A stretch of 64,000 nucleotides of DNA from Apiospora phragmitis (taxonomy: Eukaryota; Ascomycota; Sordariomycetes; Amphisphaeriales; Apiosporaceae). Under the pieces are notes generated by a model. It worked only from the letters and a program-made list of their open reading frames with translations, was not told the DNA's origin and searched no databases. Of this stretch, positions 44,113-56,740 are shown piece by piece (the stretch's first letter is position 1; each line of letters begins with the position of its first letter). Made by a program: the position numbers and the translations under genes. The stretch is taken from positions 2,914,001-2,978,000 of the forward strand of contig JAQQWL010000013.1 of the NCBI GenBank assembly GCA_038363925.1. Reading direction: 5' to 3'.

Positions 44113-44886
44113 AATCAACCGCCCGCCAGGTCAGTCTTAAAGAAAGTCAGCGAAGAATCTGTGATGGAAATGGTTGTTTGTTGTGATGCTGGTCCGGGGT
44201 CTCCCCCGCTCTGGAGGAAACTGGTTTGCTACATAAGCTATGACATATAACTGCATATAATTGCCAACAAATCGTGGCCAATGCCTCAGCCACAGCTGAT
44301 GATCCGGGGGATGTAACGCGTAAGATTACTAAGCACGACAAAAAAGCTCAATTGTTTCACAATACGAACGATCATCATGCACGTAAGACACGTAAGACAG
44401 CGGGAGAGGGTCCCCGTGGCAACAATCGCGAGGTGGAGCGACGATAGCTTCAACTTGCTTACTACTCCGATTGGACAACAGGGTGGGCTCACCAAGAAGT
44501 GGCAACATAGACTCCGATGAATGCATGAACCCCAATTTCCGTGTGAACCGGTCAACGCCCCAAAAGTATTGACGGAAATCTGTCTCAATCAGATTGCATC
44601 ACTTCCAATATCAGTTGTCTCAAGGGGGAGAAACCGCGGCCAGGTCTCGACTATCAAGGGGTGGTCAGGAGCACGCAGGAAAACAGTCAACGCGCAGAGA
44701 GCTTTAAGGCAATGGTTGAATATCGGCATCAACTCACCCCCGGAGGCTTGCAACAATAGACTACCAGAATCCCAGAGGCGCAAACTGGAGTTTCCCAATA
44801 GCGGTAATGCGATTAGCGCTGCCTGCAGCAAGTTTGGAGAATGAATGGATGACTTATTATAGAATTAAGTAGGCTCGAGGATATGG

Positions 44887-45027
44887 CGGCTTTTGGGGTT
44901 TATTCCTTCCTATTCCAGCCGTTATTCCTGATTATCCCAGTGTCTCACAGGGGGGTGGTAGTTGCCTTTAATCCCCCCTGAGACATCACGTTTATTCCGG
45001 AAAGAGCAATCACAACGCCAAGAGCCA
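44887..45027 (+). mobile_element. Short TIR element (MITE-like), copy 3
   Basis: 141 bp. Starts CGGCTTTTGG and ends CCAAGAGCCA (inverted, one mismatch over the central nine bases). The interior matches copy 2: ATTCCAGCCGTTATTCCT, then GTGTCTCA and, in inverted form, TGAGACATCACGTTTATTCC. Same orientation as copy 2. Confidence 0.75.
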
Positions 45028-45394
45028 GTACGGCATGATCAGATGAGGCCCCGCAGGAATCCCACTGGCATCCAAGGCCTGGAAATTCCTCGCCGCCGGC
45101 ATAGCTTGGGGCAGCAACGGTAGTTTGAAGGCCCTGTAACTACGCCGAAGCACGCTGGTGCTGGATCCCAGCTGGGCCGACCTGCGTCTTCTGCATCGAG
45201 GTTGCCCAGAACTTCTAATATACGATGACACATGTGGACAATAAGGGACAGGCACAAGATGAGAATGATTCATGGTTTCAATTACCGGCTCCTTTTCGAG
45301 CTTTGGAAAGGGGGAGGGGTGAGTCTCATTATTAAGTAATTATATAACAGCTAGAAAAAACAGCACACCCTAGGCTGTAAAATGTAATATAGGA

Positions 45395-45985
45395 AAAAAA
45401 GAAGAAAAAAAGAAAAAACTAGAGCTCCTCTCGAGCGGTGCGCCAGCTGCCACCGCTGCCGCCACTGCCGCCGCCGTCGACGCCGCTGCCGCCGCTGCTA
45501 CCGTTGCCACCGTCTACACCTCGGCGACGGGCCGCTACGCCCCCGGGTAACGGCTTAGCGCCGTTAGCCGGGGCCCTGCTGCTACTGCAGCTAAGGCTAG
45601 GGCTGAGGCTGCTGCTGCTGCGGCTATTGTTATTGCTTTTGCAGCTGCTCGAGCTGTCGTCCCAACTCGCCCAACTCGATATCCTGGCGCCCGGCGTTCG
45701 GAGCAGGCCGGGGGTACTTCCGGATCTACAGCGCGACGATGATCGCCACAACGCCCACTACCCCACCGACCACGACGCTAATAACTACGCTCTTAGCCGA
45801 TAATATGGCGTAAAAGCCCTTTTCGGCTACTACCGTTACTATCGCTGTTACTATCGTCGTCATGGTTAGTCGGTCGTCGTCGCAGGTTGTCGTCGTTACC
45901 CTTCGTTTCTAGAAGAAGAAGAAAATACTACAGCTCCTCTGGAGCGGTGCTCCAGCTGCCATCGCTGCCGCCGCTGTCACAACTG
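45395..45985 (-). repeat. Duplicated segment encoding a GSWxTAxEEL end
   Basis: Sequence at about 45400-45465 and again at 45910-45980 is the same: an A/G-rich stretch, then AGCTCCTCTSGAGCGGTGCK and CCAGCTGCCAYCGCTGCCGCC. Read on the minus strand both copies end an open frame: GSWRTAREEL then stop, and GSWSTAPEEL then stop, each after a Gly/Ser-rich tract. This suggests a duplicated 3' end of one coding sequence, perhaps transposon-derived; the family is not recognised. Confidence 0.5.
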
Positions 45986-46132
45986 CTGCTGCTGCTGGCA
46001 TGCTGGCCTGAGATTGCCCTCTCCCCAAGTTTTCCGTCGAGATTCCCCTTCCCGTGCTAGAGTCCTCTGATTTCTATTGACCGCCAGACATAGACTGCGT
46101 GATTTTGGGTCTGACCTGAACAGCCTTGGCCC

Positions 46133-46766
46133 TCACGGCCTTCGACTGAGGTGGACTGGATGATCTAGCTCGGTAGGGATCTGGCGCTCCGGAGCACGGC
46201 CGTTGTTGTTGGTAGAAAAAGTCGAGGAGGGCCTGGACAGGCTATCGTGAGGTCCTGCATTTGCGTCGCCCTTAGCATAGCTTCTCCGGCGGCCTGAATT
46301 TCCATCATCAAGCATCACTATATCAACCGATTCATGATTCTCTTTGCTGCCTCCACCAGATTGGATGGGAACGTTTTAAGATCGACTTCGGAGGGGCCGC
46401 CAGTCATCTAGCCACCCACTCTTGCTCCACTGAGGGAGGCTATGGAGACTTTGCCATCGTTCCCCGCCGGGGTGATTGCATTATAACCCATGGGGCACGT
46501 TCTGGATCACGCTCCTCCTCCTTCATAAGGCCCCTCAAACGTTGAAATTCTTGGAAGCTTTGAAACTGTCGTGGTGAGAGAGCCGTTACGAGATATGGTG
46601 ATCGGGCGAGAGATTCGACGTATTTGATGGGGATATGCAGTGATGCTTGGGTTCGGGTGACGATGGTAGGCTGCCGAGAAAAGGAAGTGGACGTTGGAAC
46701 TGATCCGATGTTTGGGGCATGCCGATGTCCGCGAGTCCAGTCGTGGTTCGCCGTCGACAAAGGCAA
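46133..46766 (-). CDS. Possible hypothetical protein (uncertain)
   Basis: Two protein-like pieces lie on the minus strand. 46766-46440 includes SPRQFQSFQEFQRLRGLMKEE. Roughly 46410-46133 includes KENHESVDIVMLDDGNSG and TNNNGRAPERQIPTELDHP; its frame becomes continuous from an ATG near 46411 if one A is added to the run near 46378. The charged, low-complexity character fits a disordered nuclear or regulatory protein, but no domain is recognised. The two pieces may be one gene with an intron or unrelated. Confidence 0.25.
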
Positions 46767-49488
46767 GGAAGAAATTGGAAATAGATGAATTCTTGCAAGT
46801 CGTAGTAGGTTCCGCCCAGCGTGCGACGGCTGACTGGACTAAGTATTGAGAAGAAGTGATTGGTGAGATGTGACGATGATGGGGAGGTCCAGAATAGGAT
46901 GTTTATGATGGCAGCGAATCTGGTGTGTCAACAATTGGGCGTTTTGGCGGGACACAACAAACCTCTTTTGGCAGAAAGGCCGTGAGGAAAGTGAAAGCAT
47001 TCAAACGCTCTTGCCGTATATATAGAATACACTCTTGCTTAATGGAGTCGAGTACACAGTACACCAGAGGTACCACCACCCACCTCACTAGTAATACATG
47101 TACCTTCCATGCTATTATTGCGATCGGTGCTGCGGTTTATAATACGGATGTTTAATACCCTTAGGACGACGTTATTAAATAAAGCTGTGATTAGAATATA
47201 AATAATAAAGTGTTGGGAGATATCTCTCCCCACTTCTTTATAAATTTACTAGACTCTAGATGTATCTAGATCTTTTTATAGATACGCTGTTCACTTTTAA
47301 CTAAATCTATAAAAACATAGCCTTTATCCGGGCTTTAAGAGATAAATAGCTAGAGAGATTAAATAATACACTCTTTCACCTCATTCAATAGGTTATAAGC
47401 CCTCGCTTTATAACTTATACTTTATATTTTTTAATTAATAATTTACACTACTTTATTATTTATTACGAATCTCGAAATATATAAAATCTAGTCGAAACGT
47501 GAAACGTATAAACTATTATTACCTTTATCGTTTTATAATAATAAATAGAGGCTTTAAAACTTACCTCTTTAAAATCCTTTAATTAAAAAGGGAAAAAGAT
47601 CGAGCTATATAAAATATAATGCTATACGATATATTAAATCTTTACGAACGTTTACAATATATTAAAGATGTAGTTTTAAAATTAATAAATAAAGAGTCGA
47701 ATAATTAAACTTAATAATATTAAAAACGAATAATAATTGAAATTATATTAAACGAGACTATTATTTAAATTATATCGATTTTAAAGCTATATAATTAAAT
47801 AAGGAACGAGAAAGACTCGAAGGTAATATACGATATAATCTATCGAGCGGTTAATAGAATCTCCGATAATGTATTACCGAATTTAATAAAGTAATATAGT
47901 ACGATTTTTAAAACTGATTTTGATAATTATAAGCGCTTCTTTATAAAGTTTTAAAAACTATAAATAAAAAAGCTTATATTTTTATTACTTTTAATCATAT
48001 ACGAAATATATATTTAAACCATTTTCGATTTTAAGTATAAAACTTTTAAAGTGGCGATTTTAAACTATATAATCTTATAATAAAGCTTTTAAATAAAATA
48101 ATTAAAAAGCTATTTAACGAATCCTTTACGTAATTACGGCTTATAACTACTCTAGTATTATTTAATTAATAAATACGAAACCCTCGAATTAAAACATTAA
48201 AACCGGGATAAAAAGGGATAACGGTCGAATTAACCTTTTATCTAAGGTTACGAAAATTTTAAATATAAAGAACATTCGAAATATTACTTACGATATTAAA
48301 GCTAAAAATAATACCCTAGCTATAATATTTACTATATAAAGCTTATTTTAAGCTTTTACTTTTTAAAGAACGAAAAAGAGGCACTCGATTAGTTTAAAAA
48401 GCTTTAAGTAATAACTTCGACAACTCTTATAACGATAACGAGCTAAAACTTAAGGATATTTACTTTAATTAACTAAGAAACAATACACGCGGTAATTTAT
48501 AATAATAACGAGGACTTAGTTTAAACCGCTAGCGGCACCTCTTTTATCTCGATTTAAAAGTATTTTTAAAAGGGCCCTTATTATTTATTAATAATGAAGT
48601 TTAATAAGCTTTAAAAATTAAATTTTATTATTAAAAATATAGTTATAAATAAATTTAGCTGCTTAATATTAACTTTTAATTATATTAAGTGGTTTATAAG
48701 CTTAAAGCTATTTTTTAATTAATTAAATTCACTTTTATAAATAGTATTAATAAATAAGCGAAATTATAAAAGATAATACACTTTAAGCTTATAAGTTAAA
48801 TAATCGATTTATTATAATAATAATAAACGATATATTATATTACTTCGAATCTTTTATTAATATACTGTCGTTAAGCACACTTTAATCTTAAAGCTTAATT
48901 CGAAACGAATACTAAGACGCCTTAGTCTATAAAGCTACAGGTAAGCAACTAGCTAAATACGAATAAATAGATAATATAGCGGTGATTCCGGTAGAATTAT
49001 TTTAACTAACGAAACACTTTAATTAAAACTAAATTAATTAAGTTATATTAACCTCGATCTCTTACGATATTATATATAATTAATTAATATATATAAATAA
49101 AAAGACGGTATTAAAAGTATTTAAAAAAGCTAGTATTAAATTATTTAATATTTTAAAGAAACTTTTTTATAAGTCTTACGTAGTAAATAAGATTTTCGAT
49201 AAAAAAGAGAAATAATTACTTATGATATTTAAAAAAAACTTAAGCTTATTAAAGCCGACGTAATTTAATATAATAAATTAAAACATTTAAAATATTAATA
49301 TAATATATATATAATCGATATATTTAATAATTATTACTAGATCTTTTTTATTTATATAAAAAAGAGTATTAATAAATACTTTAAAACTAAGTTATATAAA
49401 TCGAAAAATAAACTAAGTAAAACGTTAAAGCGATTAATATCGATAAAAGAATTAAACTTATATAAGTAATATACTTTTTTTATATTTG

Positions 49489-52400
49489 TAACGAACGTTA
49501 TTAGGGGTCCAATAGAAACCTTGGTAGAACGTGCGGGGGTTTATATTAGTAATACGAGAGAGTATTTAGACGTGCAATAGGTAGTCGCCTATTAATATAA
49601 TAAATAATAACCGTGATTTAATCGTAATTAAGTATAGAATTTAAAGGTATTTATAATAGAGTCGTTAAGATAATATACCTTATTAATAAGTTAAGATTAA
49701 TATTTAAATTAATTATTAAAGTAATAATTATTTAATTAAGAAATCCTTCTAATTTATATATTAAGTTATTTTTTTATTAATACCGTAAACTATTAGTCTT
49801 TATTATTAATAATTACTTTTTTAATATTAATAATCTCTAGTATGGATTACGGTCGCTAAGCCGCGTAATTATTAGGATTTACCGGTAATCGAGTTACGTG
49901 ATTGCGCATAGCTGAGGCGTCCGACCTGGGCGGTGCTTAGTTTCGGAGTTTCTTTACTTAGGCCGTGGTGGGGTTCGTAGCCGCCTATTGGACCCCTGGT
50001 CCTTTAAATGTAGGTCTGTTTTATATAGTTCGTAATATTATTTCCCTTTTTTAACGGTTTTTATCCTTAAAGCTTTAATTATATAAGAGGTTGTCGTACT
50101 TTTAGCGTTATTATTTCGTAAGTCTTTTTTCTTTTTTTCGTATTTTTATAATATACGCTTATTATATTAGGTCGTATTAAAAAGTTTAAACGCGTTATTA
50201 CTTCTAAGCGCCGTATACTTATTAATTATATTATTTCGTCCGGTTTTAACGTTATACTTTATTCGTATTATTTTAAATATAATAAAGCTTATAAGATAGC
50301 TACCAATTTTTCGCGTTACGGCCAGTATGTTTTTTATAATCGCTTTTACGATAAGTTTAAAGTAGTTTCCGCTTTAAATAAGGCGATAGTTAACTAGAAA
50401 AAATACGAAAACGAGGAGGTGAATACGGAAGAAGCTTTAGAAGTTTTATAGATATAGATAATTACGGCTTTAGGTTGTTTATTGCGGGTTTGATGTTTGA
50501 AGAAGGCTATGAAGGAGCGAAGTTTTAAGTTGTTTTATCGGGGGATGTAGTTTTTGGATAAGGAGGATGGTATTTTTACCGCTTAGGAATATCGCGTCGT
50601 TTCTAACTTTTAAGGGTGGGGCGTTATTAGTGATATGGATTAATTCTTTTTTAGTTTTAGCTCGGAGTTTAAGGCTTTAGGTTTTCTTATTTTTAGGAAT
50701 AGTACTCTTTTAAAACGTTAAGAGTAAAGTGTTTTTTAAGTTTTTATATATTTTTTTAAGGTGAGTATCCCTTTTATTTGACGAGGTATTGCTATCCTTT
50801 TCCGATTTTGTTTTATTTAAGATGGTTTTGATTTCGTATTCGTATTAATTCGTTTCGATTTTTAATATGGTTTTAAGTTTAGCGTTTATTAGTATTAATT
50901 TAAAAAATAAGATATAAAATATAGGGTGTATCCGTATTATTTTAGTAATAGGATAATTAATAATTAGTTTTTAAAATAACTTTTATAATTTTAAATAGTT
51001 TAATCTTTTTAAAATCTAATTTATTATTAAGTCGTTCAGTTTTAATATTACGTTATAAAAAGCAAACTTTTTTTTCCTTTTTTAAAGTTAATCTTTTTAA
51101 CTTGGTTTAATCGGCGTATTTTTTTATTCGTTTTTAAAAGAAGGCAAGGTCTTATTATAAAGTAGTTTGAAATTCTTTTAGTTTTTCGATTTATATAGTT
51201 ACGATTAGTACTAGCTCTCTTTTTAAGGGTTATTTAATAATTTCCAGGTCGTACTTATAGTTCGTTTGAAATAATAAAATGCGCGTAGTTTTATTATTTA
51301 CGTTATTATATACGAATTATACTATAAGTAATAATTTTACCTAGTTATTTTATTTATAATTAACGTAGTATTATAAGTATTATTTTAAAATCTAATTTAT
51401 TCGTTTAATTTATTTATTTATTTATAAGTAATAAGCCGTAGATAGCTTATATTTCACGCTTAGTTATACTATAAATAACCTTTAGAACTTGGCAATAAAT
51501 AACTTGTCTCGGTCGGAAATAATTATTTCTAGTAATCCGTACTAGCTAATAATAGTTTCGGAGAAATGTATACGTAAGGTTGTTAATATTACTAAACTTT
51601 TTATATAGCAGGAAATAGGTATATTTTATAAGCTTATCCGTAACTATTAATATATTATTATATTCGACCTTAATTAGTAGTTTTGTAGATAGTAATAATT
51701 TAATGATAAAGTTTAGTACGATCGTTTTTTATGCTTTATTTAGTGGTAGTATAAGCTGGAGCTCTTTATACGGTCGGTATCGCGTAGCTTTAGCTTTATT
51801 ACAAAGGTCGTATTTATTAATAACCTTTATAACTTGATTTTTTAAACTTTCGTAATTAAATAGCCGTATAATTCGTTTCTATATCTTAAATATTCCTTGC
51901 TATTTATACGCGGGGTATAAGTAAAATTCTTAAATAAATTCCTATCGGTATAGCTTAGGGATAAAGATCTTGCCTTAGTAATATATTAACCCGTTTTTTA
52001 ATACTCCGTACGGTAATCGTAAAATAATTATATCTATTTGTTCGTAATATTTCTTAAAGCGTATAACCTATTTATTATCGTGCTAAATGTGGTTAGTTAC
52101 GTATAGTTATTGTGATAATACGAGGTTACTATCGTTATTATATATAAGAATAGTTCGGGTTTTTAATAAAATTTCCTCCTAATAATCTAATCGTCGGTTA
52201 AAAGTATCGGCCCTTCCGTTATTACTGCTTTTATAATATATAATAACGAAGTTAAATTTTAATAAGAACTTAAACCATTATATTTATTATTTATTTAGCT
52301 GTTTTGTAATAATAAACGTAGTTAGGTTCTTATAATCGGTATAGACCTTTACTAGTTTTACTATTCCGTTAAAATAATATCTCTATTCTTCGAAAGCTTT

Positions 52401-55400
52401 AATAATAATTATTAACTCCTTATTATAAATTTAATAATTAAGATCTAATTTATTTAGTTTTTTCGAAAAAAATACGACGGGGTATAATTTTCCGTTATCG
52501 TTTCGTTAACTTAGCTAGCCTCGGATCGTATAGTTCGATACGTCGGTTTTAATTTTAAAGGGTTTTATAGGATTTATTACGTAAAATATTAGTTCGTTAT
52601 TAATTCGATCTTTTATAGCTTAAAAGGCTTCTTCTTCCTTATCGGTCTATGTAAATAATATGTCCTTTTTAGTCAGGTTCGTCAGGGGTATTGTTAACCT
52701 ACTAAATTCGGGGATAAAAATCCGGTAATAATTAGCTAATTTTAAAAAGGATTTAACTTCTATAACGCTTATAGGCGTCGGCCACTCCTTAACTGCTACT
52801 ACTTTAGAGGATTTTATTCGGATTTTTCTTAAGGATATAACGTATCCTATAAAGGTGACTTAAGTCTGGTAAAATTCGCTTTTTTTTAGGTTAATTAATA
52901 GATTAGAGTTTTATAGCTTCTAAAATATTAACTTTACGTGTTCTTTATATTATTCTTTATTTTCGGAGTAAATAAAGATATTATTGAGTTATATTATAAT
53001 AAACCTGTCGAGGTATTCTCGTAATACGTAATTAATTATAAACTAGAACCTAGTTAGCGCGTTAATTAAATTAAACGGTATAACTTAATACTCGAAATAT
53101 CTATATTTAATCCGGAACGCGGTCTTTTATTCCTCTCTTTTTTTAATACGGATTAGGTTATATATATTAAAAAGATCGAGTATTATAAAGATTTTAATAT
53201 ATAATAACTTATTTTATAGGTTATTAATTAAAAGTAAAGGGTACCGGTTCTTAATAATAATTTCGTTAAGCTTTTTATAATTAATATATATATATATTAT
53301 TTAAGCTTCTCGTCTTTACTTTTTTTTAAAATAAAGAGGATAAGAAATCTGGCCAGTAATATAAATAGTTATATAATTCTTTTTTCGAGGTTCCCCGTAA
53401 TATACTCCTTTAATATTATTTTATACTTTTGATTAAGCTTATATATAGGTATGAAGAGTAGTTTTTCCTTTTTTTAAAAAGTATTTCGTAATTTTATTAT
53501 ATATAAAATAATAAACCCGTTTTTAATTTCTTATTAAAAAGGTTTATAAATTATCGGTATTTTTTTAATATAATTATTATAACGCTCGGTTTAGGTTTTT
53601 TCATAATAATATATATTTTAAATATTTTAAGTTTATTAAAAGGTTACTTTTTAAACAGTTATTTATTAATTAAACCTTTTTTTAATATATTTTATTAAAG
53701 TTAACTTATTTTTTAATTAATTTTAAAATTATATCGTATCTTATAACGTTCGTAATATTATATGTAATTTGTTCGTAATATTTTTTAATATTAATTAAAA
53801 GGTTTATAACTTTTTTTATACTTCTTTATTATTATAAGTTATAAATCCTTTATTAACGGTTTTAAATCGGTATAGGGCGTTTTTTCCCGTTTAATCTAAT
53901 TAGAGTTTATAAATAAGTCGTAATAATATATAATTTTTTTACGTTTCGTTATTAAATAACGCTTTAATATAAACTCTTTTTATATTTATTATTAATATAA
54001 TATATTTATAAAAGTCTTAATTATTTAAAGTTTAATATAAAGACCGTTCTAATCCCGCCTAGTATTATCTTTTTATAATCGGCGGTATTTATTTCCCGAC
54101 CGGTATAGTTCTACGTAAATAATTAACTCTTACGATCGATCCTCCTATTATCGCTATCTCCTTCTTTCCCTGTAGGGCGCTTTTTAGTATACCGGGAGAG
54201 GTATGTCGAGTCCTCTCCCCGTATATAATATTAGCTTTAATACCTAGGATTCTGGTTTATCCGGGGATTCGAAGGTTTATTAAGTTCGCCGGGCTCTATA
54301 TATATTTTAAAAGTATTAGGCACTTTATTTTAAGCGTTTATAAGCCCGCGATTTTTTCTAAGCGTGTTTAAAGTACCGATTTTCGAGGTATTCCTTCTAA
54401 TTCCGTCTTTTTAGGTAGTATTATTATAGCTATCGTAAATCTTTTTATATTAATAAATACACTCGATATTTATTCGGGATTATTATTTTAACCTTCCCGA
54501 TTATATAGTCTAGGTATAGTTATATAATAGCTTATTTATTAATCCGTTAGGGAAATTATTTGTTTTCGAGTTTTTTTACGAGATATTTTATATAAACGTC
54601 ATATATATACGAAATTTATAAGAGAGTAAAATATATTTCGCTTATAAAAATAATACGGGGATCGTTATTTTATAATATAGTTACTAATAATTTTTTAAAT
54701 AAACCCGGCCATAATAAATATTTAATATAAATATTTAAAATTAAAATAAGGAATACCTAGGATAACTAGCTATTTATTGACTCTTAAATCTTTTAATTTA
54801 ATAATCTCGTTTATAAGCTCGTTTATAAATATTTTAATTAATTATTAAAGGTTATTAGTTTATTATCCTTATTTAACCGGTTTTTTATTATTATTAGAAT
54901 TATTAGTTTTTAAGTTATACGTAAGCATAAATTCTCGGTTAATCGTTACGAGGGCCCGATCGTAATTCTTTTTACCCTTCGGAGCTTTTAAAAACTATCC
55001 GGTACCTTCCTTATCCGCTAAGTATATAAAGTATTTATTATTATAATAAGCTATTTAGAATAGGTTAGCGTAAAGTACGTTTAATATATCGTTAATGCTA
55101 CTTCCTTTAATAGCCGTTATAAAAATAGCTTTATTCTTAGTAACGTTAACTTATTATTTTTTTAAAACACGTTAAAATACCTTTTTTAATCTTCGATATT
55201 TTTTAACGTAATATCCCTTTTTTAATAATTATAATAAATAACGTTTTATTTTTTATCGTTCTTATTATATTTAATAACGTTAAAGTTTATAGGTTTATTA
55301 TAATATCTATATATAATAATTATTTTAGTTTAAATATTAACTTATTATTATAATCGTTCCGTATTAGTTTTAATTTGTTCGCTCTACCGGGGTTATCCGC

Positions 55401-56740
55401 TTTATTTCTCGTAACGTTATTTATATAAACGCATATTAATCCTAATAATAAGTTTTATATACGCGAAAAAAACAATTAAGGCGTTTAAACGATTAAATTT
55501 ATTCTCAACTTTTTTTTTAAATCTTTAATAATATATTGTAATTTTATTAATTTCGGTATAATTTAGACAAGCTATAATACGTTAAAATTTTATAATATAC
55601 GTTATTACGGATCTTTTTTACTTAAGGTGTTCGAGCTCCCTCTCGGCTTATTATTTTTCGTCGGGATCTTAAAAGAGTAATTTAAAAGCCTTTTTAAAAC
55701 CGTCGTAACTATTAAAAATCTGTTAGGTTTCGGCGCGGCATAGTTCGATTTACTAGTCGCGTTTTACGAGTTCGTTTAAATAAGGCTCGAACTATAAAAA
55801 AGCTTTTTTTTTAAAGAAAGAGGCCGTATAAATAACTTTTTAAGTTAAGTTTTTAAATATCCTTTTATAAAATCGTTAATAAGCTTTAACCTAGACAAGG
55901 AATCCTCGGAGGTTCCCGTTTATCTTATTAAATAATACTAGTACGCTAATCTTAACCTTTTCTTTAAGTGCGACAAGGGTCTTAATAATATTAATAGTAG
56001 TTCGTAAAAGTTAAACCTCTTTATAAAGCTCGTTAATATCGTTTATTATTTATTTAAAAGCTGTTTAAGCCCGGAGCGCGTCGCGCTCCTTTTTAAGCTT
56101 AGTATAATAATATTAATAATTGGCGTTCGCTTATTAAAGTCGCTTAAACTGCTTAACCAGCTCGTTTGGGTTAGTAAGGACGTCTTCGTTATTATTATTT
56201 TCGACCTATATACTAGAGGCAGGTCGGGTAACGTCTTTATTATGACGAGGGGCGTTACTTTTTAAAGTAGATATATTTCTTATAAGGTTATTATTTAAAG
56301 GTTTAAATAATAATTTATAAAAATAAAAATAATTAAAATATAACGGAACGTTATTAAGGGATTTAATAAAAACCTTAATAAAATATATAGGATTTATATT
56401 AATAATACGAAAAAATATTTAAACGTATAGTAAATAATCGCTTATTAATATCATAAATAATAACCGTAACTTAATTATAATTAAATATAAAACTTAAAAA
56501 TATTTATAATAAAGTTATTAAAATAATATACCTTATTAATAAATTAAAATTAATACTTAAATTAATTATTAACATAAAAAGTATTTATATACAATATATA
56601 AAAAACGTTCGTAATTATATATTTAATCCCTTCTTTATTAATAAATTAAAATTAATACTTAAATTAATTATTAAAATAAAAATTATTTATATACAATATA
56701 TAAAAAACGTTCGTAATTATATATTTAATCCCTTCTTTAT
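49489..56740 (-). mobile_element. RIP-inactivated Ty3/gypsy LTR retrotransposon
   Basis: About 7.25 kb, read right to left. LTRs at about 49489-49735 and 56339-56740 share the same orientation. After the right LTR comes gag-like sequence (about 56280-55600), which has a homologous copy in opposite orientation at 63290-64000. Around 53030-52910 the minus-strand translation reads REYLDRFIII, a gap, then NNIFIYSENKE, the ruined YLDDILIYS block of gypsy reverse transcriptase. At 52420-52370 it reads KELIIIIKAFEEWRYY, the RNase H block KELLAIVKAFEEWRxxL. Near 51550-51480 an ITRNNYFRPRQ segment resembles the integrase IxSDRD region. Order gag-RT-RNase H-integrase is that of Ty3/gypsy elements. Stops occur throughout; it is dead. 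Confidence 0.85.
56339..56740 (-). repeat. LTR with internal 102-bp tandem duplication
   Basis: Same LTR as at 49489-49735. A segment beginning AAATTAAAATTAATACTT at 56541 is repeated at 56643 with few differences, covering the ATATATAAAAAACGTTCG part twice. Confidence 0.75.

Larger units (their letters stand above)
44113..46132. other. Intergenic, repeats but no certain gene
   Basis: Contains a short TIR element and a duplicated low-complexity segment (listed separately). Several minus-strand frames near 45040-45273 look vaguely protein-like but match nothing I know. Confidence 0.45.
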
